Below, piece by piece: positions 1 through 10,163 of a stretch of DNA of 64,000 nt. Each line of letters opens with the position of its first letter. The first letter of the stretch is position 1. Made by a program: the position numbers and the translations under genes. Location of the stretch: contig JAPFFF010000008.1 of assembly GCA_039105265.1 (NCBI GenBank), positions 5,704,001 through 5,768,000 on the forward strand. Direction: 5' to 3'. The notes beneath the pieces were generated by a model that worked only from the letters and a program-made list of their open reading frames with translations, did no database searches and was not told the origin of the DNA. This DNA comes from Tritrichomonas musculus. Lineage: Eukaryota; Parabasalia; Tritrichomonadida; Tritrichomonadidae.

Positions 1-49
1 ACAAATTAATTAAAACTATGGATATATTTAATATTAATATAATAAAATA

Positions 50-135
50 AAATAGTACTGAAAAGTGAAGAAATAATAATAAATATAAATAGGTGAAATA
101 AAAAAGTGCATATCAAAATGAGGAATATATGTATA
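50..135 (+). repeat. diverged copy of the 271-bp satellite unit end
   Basis: This stretch matches the junction part of the 271-bp repeat in the orientation of the right-hand array (taggtgaaat followed by aaaagtgc and atcaaaatg), but with many substitutions. It is older than, and oriented opposite to, the adjacent array at 471-1145. Confidence 0.55.
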
Positions 136-470
136 CTTTATTGATTAAAAAGTCGAATTAATTATTCTAAGTATAAAAGTGTTTGATAAAAAAATCATTC
201 AAATTTCTAAAACTCTAAACTGTTGTTATGAAAAAGACATCATAATATGCTAAAGTCTAAAAAGCATATCTCAAAAAATAATTTTTATTTTCTCAAAATT
301 TAGAATCGTTGTGATGAAAAAATCACATTACAATAGATATTAATTACAATTTGCAGGATATTATAACAATTAAAAATAAGTTTAATGATTGGTCGTGAAA
401 TTTCATTACAATATTTATCATAAATTGAATGTTTTTTATCCATTTTTTAAAAATTTAGAATTAATAAATA

Positions 471-1145
471 TCTATTTGTATTCATTATTATCTCTTCATT
501 TTATTATATTATCTTTTTATGCAACTAAATATGATTATATATATGAATTAATTAACAAGATGATAATTTATTCTAGGTTAATATAAATTAATCTCATACT
601 TTATTTAAAATTTCTTATATTTGTAAGATTATATTATTCATGTTAATATGTTGATAACAAATATATTATTATTTTATTATATAAATACTTATTTATGCCA
701 CTTTTTATATTTCCCATTTTGATCGGCACTTTTTCATTTCACCTATTTGTATTCATTATTATCTCTTCATTTTAGTATATTATCTTTTTATGCAACTAAA
801 TATGATTATATATATGAATTAATTAATAAGATGATAATTTATTCTAGGTTAATATAAATTAATCTCATACTTTATTTAAAATTTCTTATATTTGTAAGAT
901 TATATTATTCATGTTAATATGTTGATAACAAATATATTATTATTTTATTATATAAATACTTATTTATGCCACTTTTTATATTTCCCATTTTGATCGGCAC
1001 TTTTTCATTTCACCTATTTGTATTCATTATTATCTCTTCATTTTAGTATATTATCTTTTTATGCAACTAAATATGATTATATATATGAATTAATTAACAA
1101 GATGATAATTTATTCTAGGTTAATATAAATTATTATCATATTTTA
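471..1145 (-). repeat. 271-bp tandem repeat, left arm, about 2.5 units
   Basis: Tandem copies start near 472, 743 and 1014; the landmark GATCGGCACTTTTTC occurs at 721 and 992, giving a period of 271 bp. Units are nearly identical; the first reads TTTATTATATTATC where the others read TTTAGTATATTATC. The array is the reverse complement of the one at 1286-2897. There is no credible open reading frame; the 65-codon ORF across the first unit is chance. Confidence 0.95.
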
Positions 1146-1285
1146 TTTAAAATTTGTGATATTTATGATAAGACGGTCATTGTTGTGAAAAATCAAACTT
1201 TGTTAAATGCAGAACACAATCATCCATTTGTTTTTAAAAAATAACAAAATATACTTTTTCTGACATTTTTGACGGTTTGACACTC
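1146..1285. other. unique spacer between the inverted arrays
   Basis: About 140 bp of non-repeated sequence forms the centre of the inverted repeat. It contains no open reading frame of note. It is the loop if the two arms pair. Confidence 0.8.
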
Positions 1286-2897
1286 AAAATGGGAAATATA
1301 AAAAGTGACATAAATAAGTATTTATATAATAAAATAATAATATATTTGTTATCAACATATTAACATGAATAATATAATCTTACAAATATAAGAAATTTTA
1401 AATAAAGTATGAGATTAATTTATATTAACCTAGAATAAATTATCGTCTTATTAATTAATTCATATATATAATCATATTTAGTTGCATAAAAAGATAATAT
1501 ACTAAAATGAAGAGATAATAATGAATACAAATAGGTGAAATGAAAAAGTGCCGATCAAAATGGGAAATATAAAAAGTGGCATAAATAAGTATTTATATAA
1601 TAAAATAATAATATATTTGTTATCAACATATTAACATGAATAATATAATCTTACAAATATAAGAAATTTTAAATAAAGTATGAGATTAATTTATATTAAC
1701 CTAGAATAAATTATCATCTTGTTAATTAATTCATATATATAATCATATTTAGTTGCATAAAAAGATAATATACTAAAATGAAGAGATAATAATGAATACA
1801 AATAGGTGAAATGAAAAAGTGCCGATCAAAATGGGAAATATAAAAAGTGGCATAAATAAGTATTTATATAATAAAATAATAATATATTTGTTATCAACAT
1901 ATTAATATGAATAATATAATCTTACAAATATAAGAAATTTTAAATAAAGTATGAGATTAATTTATATTAACCTAGAATAAATTATCGTCTTATTAATTAA
2001 TTCATATATATAATCATATTTAGTTGCATAAAAAGATAATATACTAAAATGAAGAGATAATAATGAATACAAATAGGTGAAATGAAAAAGTGCCGATCAA
2101 AATGGGAAATATAAAAAGTGGCATAAATAAGTATTTATATAATAAAATAATAATATATTTGTTATCAACATATTAACATGAATAATATAATCTTACAAAT
2201 ATAAGAAATTTTAAATAAAGTATGAGATTAATTTATATTAACCTAGAATAAATTATCATCTTATTAATTAATTCATATATATAATCATATTTAGTTGCAT
2301 AAAAAGATAATATACTAAAATGAAGAGATAATAATGAATACAAATAGGTGAAATGAAAAAGTGCCGATCAAAATGGGAAATATAAAAAGTGGCATAAATA
2401 AGTATTTATATAATAAAATAATAATATATTTGTTATCAACATATTAACATGAATAATATAATCTTACAAATATAAGAAATTTTAAATAAAGTATGAGATT
2501 AATTTATATTAACCTAGAATAAATTATCATCTTATTAATTAATTCATATATATAATCATATTTAGTTGCATAAAAAGATAATATACTAAAATGAAGAGAT
2601 AATAATGAATACAAATAGGTGAAATGAAAAAGTGCCGATCAAAATGGGAAATATAAAAAGTGGCATAAATAAGTATTTATATAATAAAATAATAATATAT
2701 TTGTTATCAACATATTAACATGAATAATATAATCTTACAAATATAAGAAATTTTAAATAAAGTATGAGATTAATTTATATTAACCTAGAATAAATTATCA
2801 TCTTGTTAATTAATTCATATATATAATCATATTTAGTTGCATAAAAAGATAATATACTAAAATGAAGAGATAATAATGAATACAAATAGGTGAAATG
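1286..2897 (+). repeat. 271-bp tandem repeat, right arm, six units
   Basis: The landmark CCGATCAAAATGGG recurs at 1551, 1822, 2093, 2364 and 2635, exactly 271 bp apart, and the array ends abruptly at AGGTGAAATG near 2897. Units differ at only a few sites (ATCGTCTT or ATCATCTT; CTTATTAATT or CTTGTTAATT; ATTAACATG or ATTAATATG), so the array is young or actively homogenised. Each unit holds the paired motifs AAAAAGTGCC and AAAAAGTGGC about 20 bp apart. Confidence 0.95.
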
Positions 2898-3105
2898 TAA
2901 AATTTAGATAAAAATAATGTATTTCAAAATTGAGAGAAGACCGTTTATAATATGTTTAATTTTTATTCAAAATCATCGTTTTTTGTATAATAAAAAAGAA
3001 AATAATGATTATTGTTGATACATTTTTAAACTTTATTAAATGAACTATAAATTTAATAGTTTTTTAACTCTGTATTTTAAATGAATATTTGAATAATAAT
3101 GAAAA

Positions 3106-3420
3106 TTAGCATAATTTTACAACGCTTTCTGTACCATCTGTATTGATAATTATATGTGAAATACGATGGAGAATATTATTTGAGACGCCAAAGGTTTTTA
3201 ATCGAGTAAAACATCTAATATTTCAACTATTTGAAATATAGCATCGATTTGTAAACCTGTTACTCTGCTAGTAATATTGAAATTATTAACGTAAAAAACG
3301 ATGATCTATAATAAGCAGGAAATAAATAGTCTTTTTCTGAAGGAACAAACTGGATATAATTATATGTATCTGATGAAGGCGGAATTTTTCGACAATATTA
3401 TGTAGTTATGCTCCTTATAC
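3106..3420 (-). pseudogene. decayed protein-coding fragment, family unknown
   Basis: On the minus strand a coherent protein-like reading runs toward a TAA at 3106-3108 but changes frame twice. Segments include PSSDTYNYIQFVPSEKDYLF, then TSRVTGLQIDAIFQIVEILD, then TFGVSNNILHRISHIIINTD. Both frame changes fall in T runs on the minus strand (A runs near 3294-3299 and 3207-3210), so one missing base in each accounts for them. The frame is interrupted by stops further upstream. The composition is less AT-rich than the flanks. I do not recognise the family. Sequencing error at homopolymers is an alternative to true decay. Confidence 0.5.
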
Positions 3421-3553
3421 GGTACCGTTCAAAATATATGATTTTGGGATCTCTCCTCGATAAACATCAATTCTCGATACATCGATTTATAAATGGTCGT
3501 TTGTCGATTGGCAAAGAAGGGCCATTTTTCCGCATAAAAAGTCCTATCGTGTT

Positions 3554-3600
3554 TGTCGATTGGTAAAAAAAGATTTTTTTTTTTTTTTTACCAATCGACA
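3554..3600. repeat. perfect hairpin with TGTCGATTGGT arms
   Basis: TGTCGATTGGTAAAAAAA (3554-3571) is the exact inverse of the sequence at 3583-3600, leaving an 11-nt T-rich loop. The arm's core TTTGTCGATTGG also occurs as a direct copy near 3500-3511. No gene overlaps it convincingly. Confidence 0.7.
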
Positions 3601-3666
3601 ACAACTTTTTGAATGATCCGACCAAATAAAAAAAAATCCGGCATTGTCGTTTCACACCTCCCCATT

Positions 3667-3670
<4 letters not shown>

Positions 3671-3720
<50 letters not shown>
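3671..3720 (+). repeat. 50-nt A homopolymer
   Basis: Fifty uninterrupted A residues, by far the longest homopolymer in the window. On the minus strand it is a T run about 190 bp beyond the stop of the Spt20-like gene. It could be a retroposed tail, a slippage tract or an assembly limit. Confidence 0.9.
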
Positions 3721-3721
<1 letters not shown>

Positions 3722-3911
3722 GAATAAAGTATTGAATTGCTTTGAATAAAAATTTTTATACATATTTTTATACATATTTATGAGTATTTTCTAAAACAAT
3801 TCTTCTTAGAGCTTAATGCAGTATACCTTAGAAACATTTATAGTTCAAAAATAATTATTTCTTTTGAACTAGGGAAAAAAAAAACTAGATAAGGATATGT
3901 CGAAAAAATAA

Positions 3912-5006
3912 TCATTTTTTCTCTTCTTTAACGTCTTGAAATGAAATTCCTAGCATTGATTCAATCATCTTTTGTCTATATTTCTTTTGTTGAGGGCGTG
4001 AGAATTTTCCTTCGATTGAACTTGAAATTTGTGATTCGGATTCGTTTTTTTCTTTTCCTTGAAGGAATAAGTCAGGTCTCCTTCTTGCTACGAATTGAAG
4101 ATTTGATTCGCTCATCAAATCTTCTGGCTCCCATCTTAATCGGTCCCTCATTGCCGCTCGTGCAACATTTGCAACAGATGTAGATGTATCTAAACAAATT
4201 AATGGATTTTGAGCCAAAATAAAAGATTGTTCACTATCGATACCGTAAGGCTGGATATCATATTGTGAAATTCTTAATTGCGTTCGAACTCTTCGAGAAA
4301 CAGCTCTTCGGCAATCAATTATTTCGCATATTAGGCAACCATCATACCAGGATAGATTTTTAAGTAAGTCTTTATTTTTAAGAATTGTTAGCAATCCAGG
4401 TTTTAAAAGCCCACGAGAAACGTATGATAATATCGATCGCCCTAATTTGTCATCAATCGATCCAGTTATTTCATAACCTTTTTGAGAAGTAGAAAAAGTA
4501 AAATGATCAGGATATAATACAAGATATAATGAAACATTAAAAACGCTATATAGATTCTGTGGTTGTTCATCAAAACTTTTCGAGATATTACCAAAAGTGC
4601 ATCTTTGAAATTTAATTCTTTTTTGAATTCTTTCGCAAATTTCACTTCTTAATGCTGATAATTCGTTGATATTGACATTTTCAATATAATCTAAAACTGT
4701 TTCGTGATATTTTTCTATTAATGTTCCACCAATACAATTATGAAGAAAATGATCAATTGTAAACATTTTTGATGGCTTTTGAAACTCTATAGGAGTTTGA
4801 GTTGCTACTGATACGTGTAAACCATCTTCTTCTTCTATTCTTGTATAGTACGGGAACACAATTTGTAAATTATCACTTGGAGATTCCTCTTTTTTTAAAT
4901 ATAAATTTTCTTCTTCATTATCTTTTGAATCATCGTCAAAATAACTTTCTTCTTCATGAGATTCTGTTTCTTCTTCTTGTTGAACAGAATCTTTAACTGA
5001 AGACAT
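3912..5006 (-). CDS. Spt20-like SAGA complex subunit
   Basis: A 364-residue protein. Residues 1-45 are acidic. The middle carries a pattern typical of the Spt20/SUPT20H domain: LYLVLYPDHF near 160, a GRSILSYVSRGLLKPGLLTIL segment near 189-209, then WYDGCLICEIIDCR (220-233), which matches the F/YDGC..E..D.R signature of the family. A second family-like stretch, NPLICLDTSTSVANVARAAM, lies near 267-286. Spt20 holds the SAGA histone acetyltransferase complex together and acts in Pol II transcription in the nucleus. The C-terminal tail is basic. The gene diverges from the small gene starting at 5044 with only 37 bp between the start codons. The assignment rests on motif pattern only; length is close to what a minimal Spt20 would need. 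Confidence 0.65.
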   Translation of the reverse strand: MSSVKDSVQQEEETESHEEESYFDDDSKDNEEENLYLKKEESPSDNLQIVFPYYTRIEEEDGLHVSVATQTPIEFQKPSKMFTIDHFLHNCIGGTLIEKYHETVLDYIENVNINELSALRSEICERIQKRIKFQRCTFGNISKSFDEQPQNLYSVFNVSLYLVLYPDHFTFSTSQKGYEITGSIDDKLGRSILSYVSRGLLKPGLLTILKNKDLLKNLSWYDGCLICEIIDCRRAVSRRVRTQLRISQYDIQPYGIDSEQSFILAQNPLICLDTSTSVANVARAAMRDRLRWEPEDLMSESNLQFVARRRPDLFLQGKEKNESESQISSSIEGKFSRPQQKKYRQKMIESMLGISFQDVKEEKK

Positions 5007-5043
5007 CAGTCTAAGGTAAAAAAAATTGGCCTTTTTGATTAAA

Positions 5044-5346
5044 ATGGATATAACACCAAACGAAAATGAAAATGGAAATTTCGATGATATTGCTACAGAA
5101 ATGATCCGCGTAATGGAAACAGGTAAAGGTCAACCGCTCAACTCAGATTGTATTTTTTCTACGCCTTCTGATGCATATCGAACCTTTATTGAATTAGTTA
5201 GACAAACTTTTCCAGAAGATAAACTCGAAGCCCTTATTCAAGCGCGTGAGAATGGTCCTACACTTGAAGATGCTTTGTCACCTGATTTTGTAAGTAATTT
5301 AGCAATGGCAGAATTAATGGACGTTCTAAAAATTATGAAGAAATAA
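5044..5346 (+). CDS. small helical protein, 100 aa, unknown
   Basis: The first ATG in this frame is at 5044; the open frame extends back to a TTG at 5026, which I do not use. The product begins MDITPNENENGN and is acidic and probably all helical, with a stretch SDAYRTFIELVRQTFPEDKL that looks like a compact helical domain. I do not recognise it. It is divergently paired with the Spt20-like gene across 37 bp, so the two may share a promoter, which hints at a chromatin or transcription link but does not show it. A run of 18 T (5417-5434) follows the stop by 70 bp. Coding is supported by normal amino-acid composition and a clean start. Confidence 0.7.
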   Translation: MDITPNENENGNFDDIATEMIRVMETGKGQPLNSDCIFSTPSDAYRTFIELVRQTFPEDKLEALIQARENGPTLEDALSPDFVSNLAMAELMDVLKIMKK

Positions 5347-5595
5347 TCATACAGATTATACACTTTCATGTTTAATTCATAGATTAGCTTTATTTGTTGA
5401 TAAAATTTTCTTAATATTTTTTTTTTTTTTTTTTATTTTCTGTGTTGATATTTCTTTGGATTGTTTTGCTAGTAATTTAATGAAAGCTGCTTTAATTTGT
5501 TGTGGACTGTCAACTTTCGGTATTAAAGCAAAAAAAAAAAAAAAAAAGATTTTTAAATTTTTATTAAAAAAAAATAAAAGTTTATAAAAATACTA

Positions 5596-8500
5596 TTAGT
5601 CGCTAAAATCATCGCTTAATAAGTCAGCATTATCTTCTTCTTCTTTATGTGAATCAATAAAGTCTTTAATGACATCATCATTATCATCATTTAAGTCAAC
5701 ATCAAAATCGACATCAATATCAATTTCAATTTTATCTTCTTCCTCTTCTTCAATTATCAATTGTTTTCCAATAAAGCTAACTTTTTTCTCAGTTTTTTCG
5801 ATTGTCTCAATTCGATCGTTACCACTTTTATTTAAATCAACAACAATTTCTTCTTGCTCCTCTTCTTCTTCTTCAATAATATTTTCAATTTCAATATTAA
5901 CATTTTTGATTTCTTTCTCAGGTGCTCCTTCGAAAGAGAATGACATGCTATCATTATTTGTGTCTTCAACATTAGTAATCAATTGAGCATTTTCATCTTC
6001 TTCATAAAATTCTTCTTCTTCTTCATTCTTTTGAACAATAATTTTCTTTTCCACTTTAATTTTATTTTCAGTTAATATCACTTTTTTCTTTGAACTTGAA
6101 GAATTGCTCAAATTATTACTTTTATTGCTGCTTTTGATAACACTACTGTTGTGTTTAATACTGTTTCTACTATTGTTGTTATTATTGTCATCATCAGCAA
6201 TGAAAGATTCACTACTCGTATCGAGAAGAGATTTAAAGTATTGCTGCCTTGGCTGAGATTTAAATGTTGGCGATGATGTTGTTGGCGATGATGGATTGCT
6301 TGGAGAAGTCATCAAGTAAGGCAGATTTTCATCAACATCTGACAATTCAGAAGAATCAGTCAAGCAGTTACAAATAAAATCTTCAGCAGCACTTTTAGTA
6401 CTTCTATCACTCTTGCCACTTTTGCTGCTCTTGCTACTCTTGTTACTTTTATTACTTTTGTTACTTTTAACGCTTCTGTTGTTGTCGGAATCGGTTGAAA
6501 CAGGTTCATCACGAGTTACAATGTAGTTATCAATGACAATTTGATCAACAACATCGTCAAAATCAATGATTTTCTTCTTTGCATTTGTGAGTGGAAGTTT
6601 TTGAAGAACTTCATGCCAAAGAATTCCATCAAGAATTTCATCTGGCGTGATTGTTACTGGTTGTTCAATGGCATCGAATATTTCAAGCGGTTCTACATTG
6701 AAAACCGTTTTTGGTTCGGTCATTAATAATGTAAAAATTGATTTTTGATCGATCAAAGTTGAATTTGGTTGGTTCTTTGAGAAGTAAGAAAGAATCGCGT
6801 TGGCTGTATCGTTTTCAACAACAACTTGGGGTTCAACAGGAATTGAAGGGAATACTTCATTTGCAAGAATGCGGTTCATGATCCTTTCAACTACATCATC
6901 AATTGATTCAAAAACTTCAACTGGCGCGATGTATCTCTTTAGAGGATCTGCATCATCAAGAGGTAATACAGAATTTAATTCAATTTCATTGCTTTTTGGT
7001 GGGCGTTTAAATGTAACTTTGTCATTGAAGTATGTCAATATTGAATCAATTTCAGAATCTGTAACTTCGTTCGAACATAATGGAAGATCAAGAATCGCTT
7101 CATGAGCAAAAATGCTTGGATTTATGGGGAAATTAAAGTTTATACGTCTTTCGAGTGGATCAATGCCATCAAAAAGAGGAGTAAGGGATTCTTCGAGAGA
7201 ACGATCAATCATTGGAGGTACGCCATCCATGTAGTCTTCTTCCTCTAGGATCTCATCAATGTCTTTTTGATCAACTTCATTGTTTGTAAGTGGTATTTTA
7301 AGAGTATCAAACATCTGAAATACATAACTATCAACAATTCTATCGTTGACATAAAGTTGAATGTCTTTGGGCTGAAATACATCAATTGGTTGTGCAAATT
7401 TAAAGGGAAGACTTAGGAAAGAGTCTGCAAGATCAGTATTTACTATTTCTTTAACTTCAGTTTCATCAACGTCGTTTAATGTGACTGGAATAGGAGTTTC
7501 ATCCAATATTGAGAAAACAATATCGTCAAGGATCCGTTGATTAACATACATACGCATATCTGTGGGTTCCATATTAGATAAACTTGACACATCAACTAAA
7601 GGATCAATCGTTTGAATACTTTCTTTTTCAAATTTATCGCAATTTGATTCTGAACAATCAAGAATTTCGTAAGCCGTTTCATCGTCTACTGTGTTTGGTA
7701 CAATAGGAATTTCGAATATTGATTTGGAGAGGAGTCTATTTACTGTTCTTGATACAACGGATTTATCAAGCGAGATCTTCCGGTTATTAGGATCGATATT
7801 TAATAAAGGATCAATCCATTCATCTGCATTTGAAAAATCTGGCATAATATCTTTAAAGTCATCTTCAAGGATTTCCTTAACTTGTTGTCTTGTAACCTTG
7901 TTTGGTACAATTGGAATTGAAAATGAATTATAAGTGTCATTCATAATTTGATCAATAATGCGATCGTTAACATATAATTGAATATCTTTGGCTGTGTAAT
8001 CATTGATAGATTCATTTTTACAGATTGGTAGTGTAGTAAACGAATCTTCAATTGGCATTGAGACAATTTCATCTATAACAGATTGGTCCACTGTATTGGG
8101 TACAATTGGAAGAGAATTTTTTATTTGTGAAAATAATTTTCCGACGACTCTGCTAATCACTCTTCTGTTAACGTATAATTTTATATCTTTAGTTTCGTAT
8201 CGAGAAACAGGATCTATCCATGATTCAACTTCTTTTTCATTTTCAACATAATCCCCAAAAGGATAAATATTATATTCATCAATATCTATTATTTCTCGGC
8301 AAGTTTCATCTGAAGGCCTATTAGAAGTTATAGGGAGTTTGAGGCTTACTTGATCAAATAATGAACCAATCATATCATCCACAAATCTGCCTGAAAAGTA
8401 CATCCGAACATCTACTGGTGTATAATTTAGCATTTTCACTAATTTTGATTTGTTATCAGACATTTCATAATCTTTGTTTATGTATGGAATGGTTAGCTCA

Positions 8501-9705
8501 CTTTCAATAACTTCATCAAAATTATCATCATCAACAATTTCGCGTGCTGTGAGATCATTCACAGCGTTTGGAACGATTGGTATGTTAATCTTATTGATCA
8601 TACTTGTAATAATATTGCCTATCATACGCTTGTTAACATATATTTTCATATCTTTTTGCGTAATATCGTATATTGAATCTACATTTGGCTGCGAAACAAA
8701 AGAAAGAGAATCCTCCACTGTTAAGAAAGATACAATAGATCGTATAGCATCATCATCAGGAGTATTTAAGGTTATAGGATAGCCTATTTGGTCAAAAACA
8801 TCTTGGACGAGATCTGTAACTATTCTATCATTCACAGCTAAACGAATATCTTTTCGTGTTAATCGTATTAAATTAGCAAGGACTTCGTCTGGGTTTCCAC
8901 TAACTTTTTTAGTATCGCTATTGAAATTAACAATTGGTATTAATTCTTCAACAGTCTCATAATCAATATCATTCTCTCGAATTTCAAAGGGAGATTTCAT
9001 AAAAGCCTTATGAATTAATTCATACATTTTAGAATGCGATATAAGTGTATCCATTTCTGAATCTATATTGACATCTGGCATTGCTATCGATAAAGTAATT
9101 CCTTTTTCCTTATTAATTCGACGATTATAATATAAATTAATAAGTTCTGATAGTACAAATGATATGGATGATCTATGCAATTTATAAAGAAGTTGTTTTG
9201 ATACATATGAACTTGGTATATTTGAAATTCGGTTTCTTGTAAAAATCTGATTAACTATTATAAACGCTGCTTTAAATATTTTGACCTTTAAATTAAATAT
9301 TCTATCTCTATGACTTAATATTCGAGCAAGTGATTTCCAATTATTCTCTAAATGAATTTTCCGAGAGCTATGAAAAAGCACAATTCTTTGCTTTGAGCGT
9401 CGTAAATGCTGCGATAGTAGTTTCCATAATTTTTGAATTTTCTTTTTTTTTGAATATTCAGGCTTATCAATTACAACGTTTCGATTATTTACTATTCGCT
9501 TTTGTTTAGATTGAGTTTGAACAGAATGTGAACGACGGTTCGTAGTTACTGTAGATATTAAGTATTTTGTTGTAACTTTTGGAGAATTCGAAAATTGATT
9601 ATCGTTTTGAATTCGTTTTGGTTTTCGTGGTGAGTTTGTAGCATTATTATAATGAAATGGGTAACGAGCAGTTGAATAATCTGGAGTTGGTGACAACTGC
9701 ATCAT
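5596..9705 (-). CDS. large protein with about ten ~70-aa repeats, unknown family
   Basis: A 1369-residue protein. Residues 1-200 are basic with KR-rich helices. From about 285 a repeat recurs: a block of type DIQLYVNDRIVD, a helix, then IPIVPNxVDxxxxxEIL. Clear copies begin near residues 286, 352, 432, 507, 574, 642, 716 and 781, spaced 65-80 residues; weaker ones occur near 854, 925 and 1000. Residues 1078-1105 are a Ser/Lys run (SNKSNKSNKS type), and the last 250 residues are strongly acidic with Asn/Ser tracts. There is no signal peptide or membrane segment. I know no named family with this unit. A basic head, repeat body and acidic tail suggest a structural scaffold, for example cytoskeletal, but this is inference. 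An A run at 5530-5547 (T in sense) lies just beyond the stop. Confidence 0.9.
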   Translation of the reverse strand: MMQLSPTPDYSTARYPFHYNNATNSPRKPKRIQNDNQFSNSPKVTTKYLISTVTTNRRSHSVQTQSKQKRIVNNRNVVIDKPEYSKKKKIQKLWKLLSQHLRRSKQRIVLFHSSRKIHLENNWKSLARILSHRDRIFNLKVKIFKAAFIIVNQIFTRNRISNIPSSYVSKQLLYKLHRSSISFVLSELINLYYNRRINKEKGITLSIAMPDVNIDSEMDTLISHSKMYELIHKAFMKSPFEIRENDIDYETVEELIPIVNFNSDTKKVSGNPDEVLANLIRLTRKDIRLAVNDRIVTDLVQDVFDQIGYPITLNTPDDDAIRSIVSFLTVEDSLSFVSQPNVDSIYDITQKDMKIYVNKRMIGNIITSMINKINIPIVPNAVNDLTAREIVDDDNFDEVIESELTIPYINKDYEMSDNKSKLVKMLNYTPVDVRMYFSGRFVDDMIGSLFDQVSLKLPITSNRPSDETCREIIDIDEYNIYPFGDYVENEKEVESWIDPVSRYETKDIKLYVNRRVISRVVGKLFSQIKNSLPIVPNTVDQSVIDEIVSMPIEDSFTTLPICKNESINDYTAKDIQLYVNDRIIDQIMNDTYNSFSIPIVPNKVTRQQVKEILEDDFKDIMPDFSNADEWIDPLLNIDPNNRKISLDKSVVSRTVNRLLSKSIFEIPIVPNTVDDETAYEILDCSESNCDKFEKESIQTIDPLVDVSSLSNMEPTDMRMYVNQRILDDIVFSILDETPIPVTLNDVDETEVKEIVNTDLADSFLSLPFKFAQPIDVFQPKDIQLYVNDRIVDSYVFQMFDTLKIPLTNNEVDQKDIDEILEEEDYMDGVPPMIDRSLEESLTPLFDGIDPLERRINFNFPINPSIFAHEAILDLPLCSNEVTDSEIDSILTYFNDKVTFKRPPKSNEIELNSVLPLDDADPLKRYIAPVEVFESIDDVVERIMNRILANEVFPSIPVEPQVVVENDTANAILSYFSKNQPNSTLIDQKSIFTLLMTEPKTVFNVEPLEIFDAIEQPVTITPDEILDGILWHEVLQKLPLTNAKKKIIDFDDVVDQIVIDNYIVTRDEPVSTDSDNNRSVKSNKSNKSNKSSKSSKSGKSDRSTKSAAEDFICNCLTDSSELSDVDENLPYLMTSPSNPSSPTTSSPTFKSQPRQQYFKSLLDTSSESFIADDDNNNNNSRNSIKHNSSVIKSSNKSNNLSNSSSSKKKVILTENKIKVEKKIIVQKNEEEEEFYEEDENAQLITNVEDTNNDSMSFSFEGAPEKEIKNVNIEIENIIEEEEEEQEEIVVDLNKSGNDRIETIEKTEKKVSFIGKQLIIEEEEEDKIEIDIDVDFDVDLNDDNDDVIKDFIDSHKEEEDNADLLSDDFSD

Positions 9706-10163
9706 TTTTAAATGCTAATAATTTTTTATTGGAGGGGAAATTGATAAGAAAATGGTTATATTATTTCGTTAAAAAAATAAACGAAATTTAACGTAAGAAT
9801 GTTAATCTTCTATAAATTTTTATATTTCGTTATTTGATATTCTTTTTTTACTCTATTTGGTTTGGGGAAAAGTTTGGTATTGATTTATTCAAAGCCATTT
9901 ATAAATTTTTGTAATTTATCTTAATGATTGTTCAAGCATTTTGTTTATAAGGAGAAATCTAATCAATGGTATCATAATATATTATTGAATTTTTAGATAA
10001 ATTATCTGAAATATTAAGATAAAATAATAAATTTCATGTTTATTTAATAAATAATTTTATTATTTTAAAGATATGAAATCAAATGACGAATGGAATAGAA
10101 GGTTTACAAAAAGTTTCGGATGACTTTTTGAAATTTCATCAACATTAGGCTTATTTTATAATA
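9706..10163. other. divergent intergenic region
   Basis: AT-rich DNA between the 1369-aa and 1141-aa genes, without an open frame. It holds the inverted CAAAAAGT/ACTTTTTG pair at 10107-10130 near the start of the right-hand gene. Confidence 0.7.
10107..10130 (+). promoter_or_regulatory. inverted CAAAAAGT/ACTTTTTG pair upstream of the 1141-aa gene
   Basis: CAAAAAGT at 10107-10114 and ACTTTTTG at 10123-10130 form an 8-bp inverted repeat with an 8-bp spacer, 34-57 bp before the ATG. The same core recurs upstream of about half of the genes here. Confidence 0.5.

Noticed and set aside
389-586. Open frame of 65 codons in the first satellite unit
   Set aside because: It overlaps the tandem repeat, and the translation is a product of the AT-rich unit.
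3467-3655. 62-codon minus-strand frame starting MKRQCRIFF
   Set aside because: It runs through the hairpin and T/A tracts; composition is driven by those tracts. A relic is possible but not supported.
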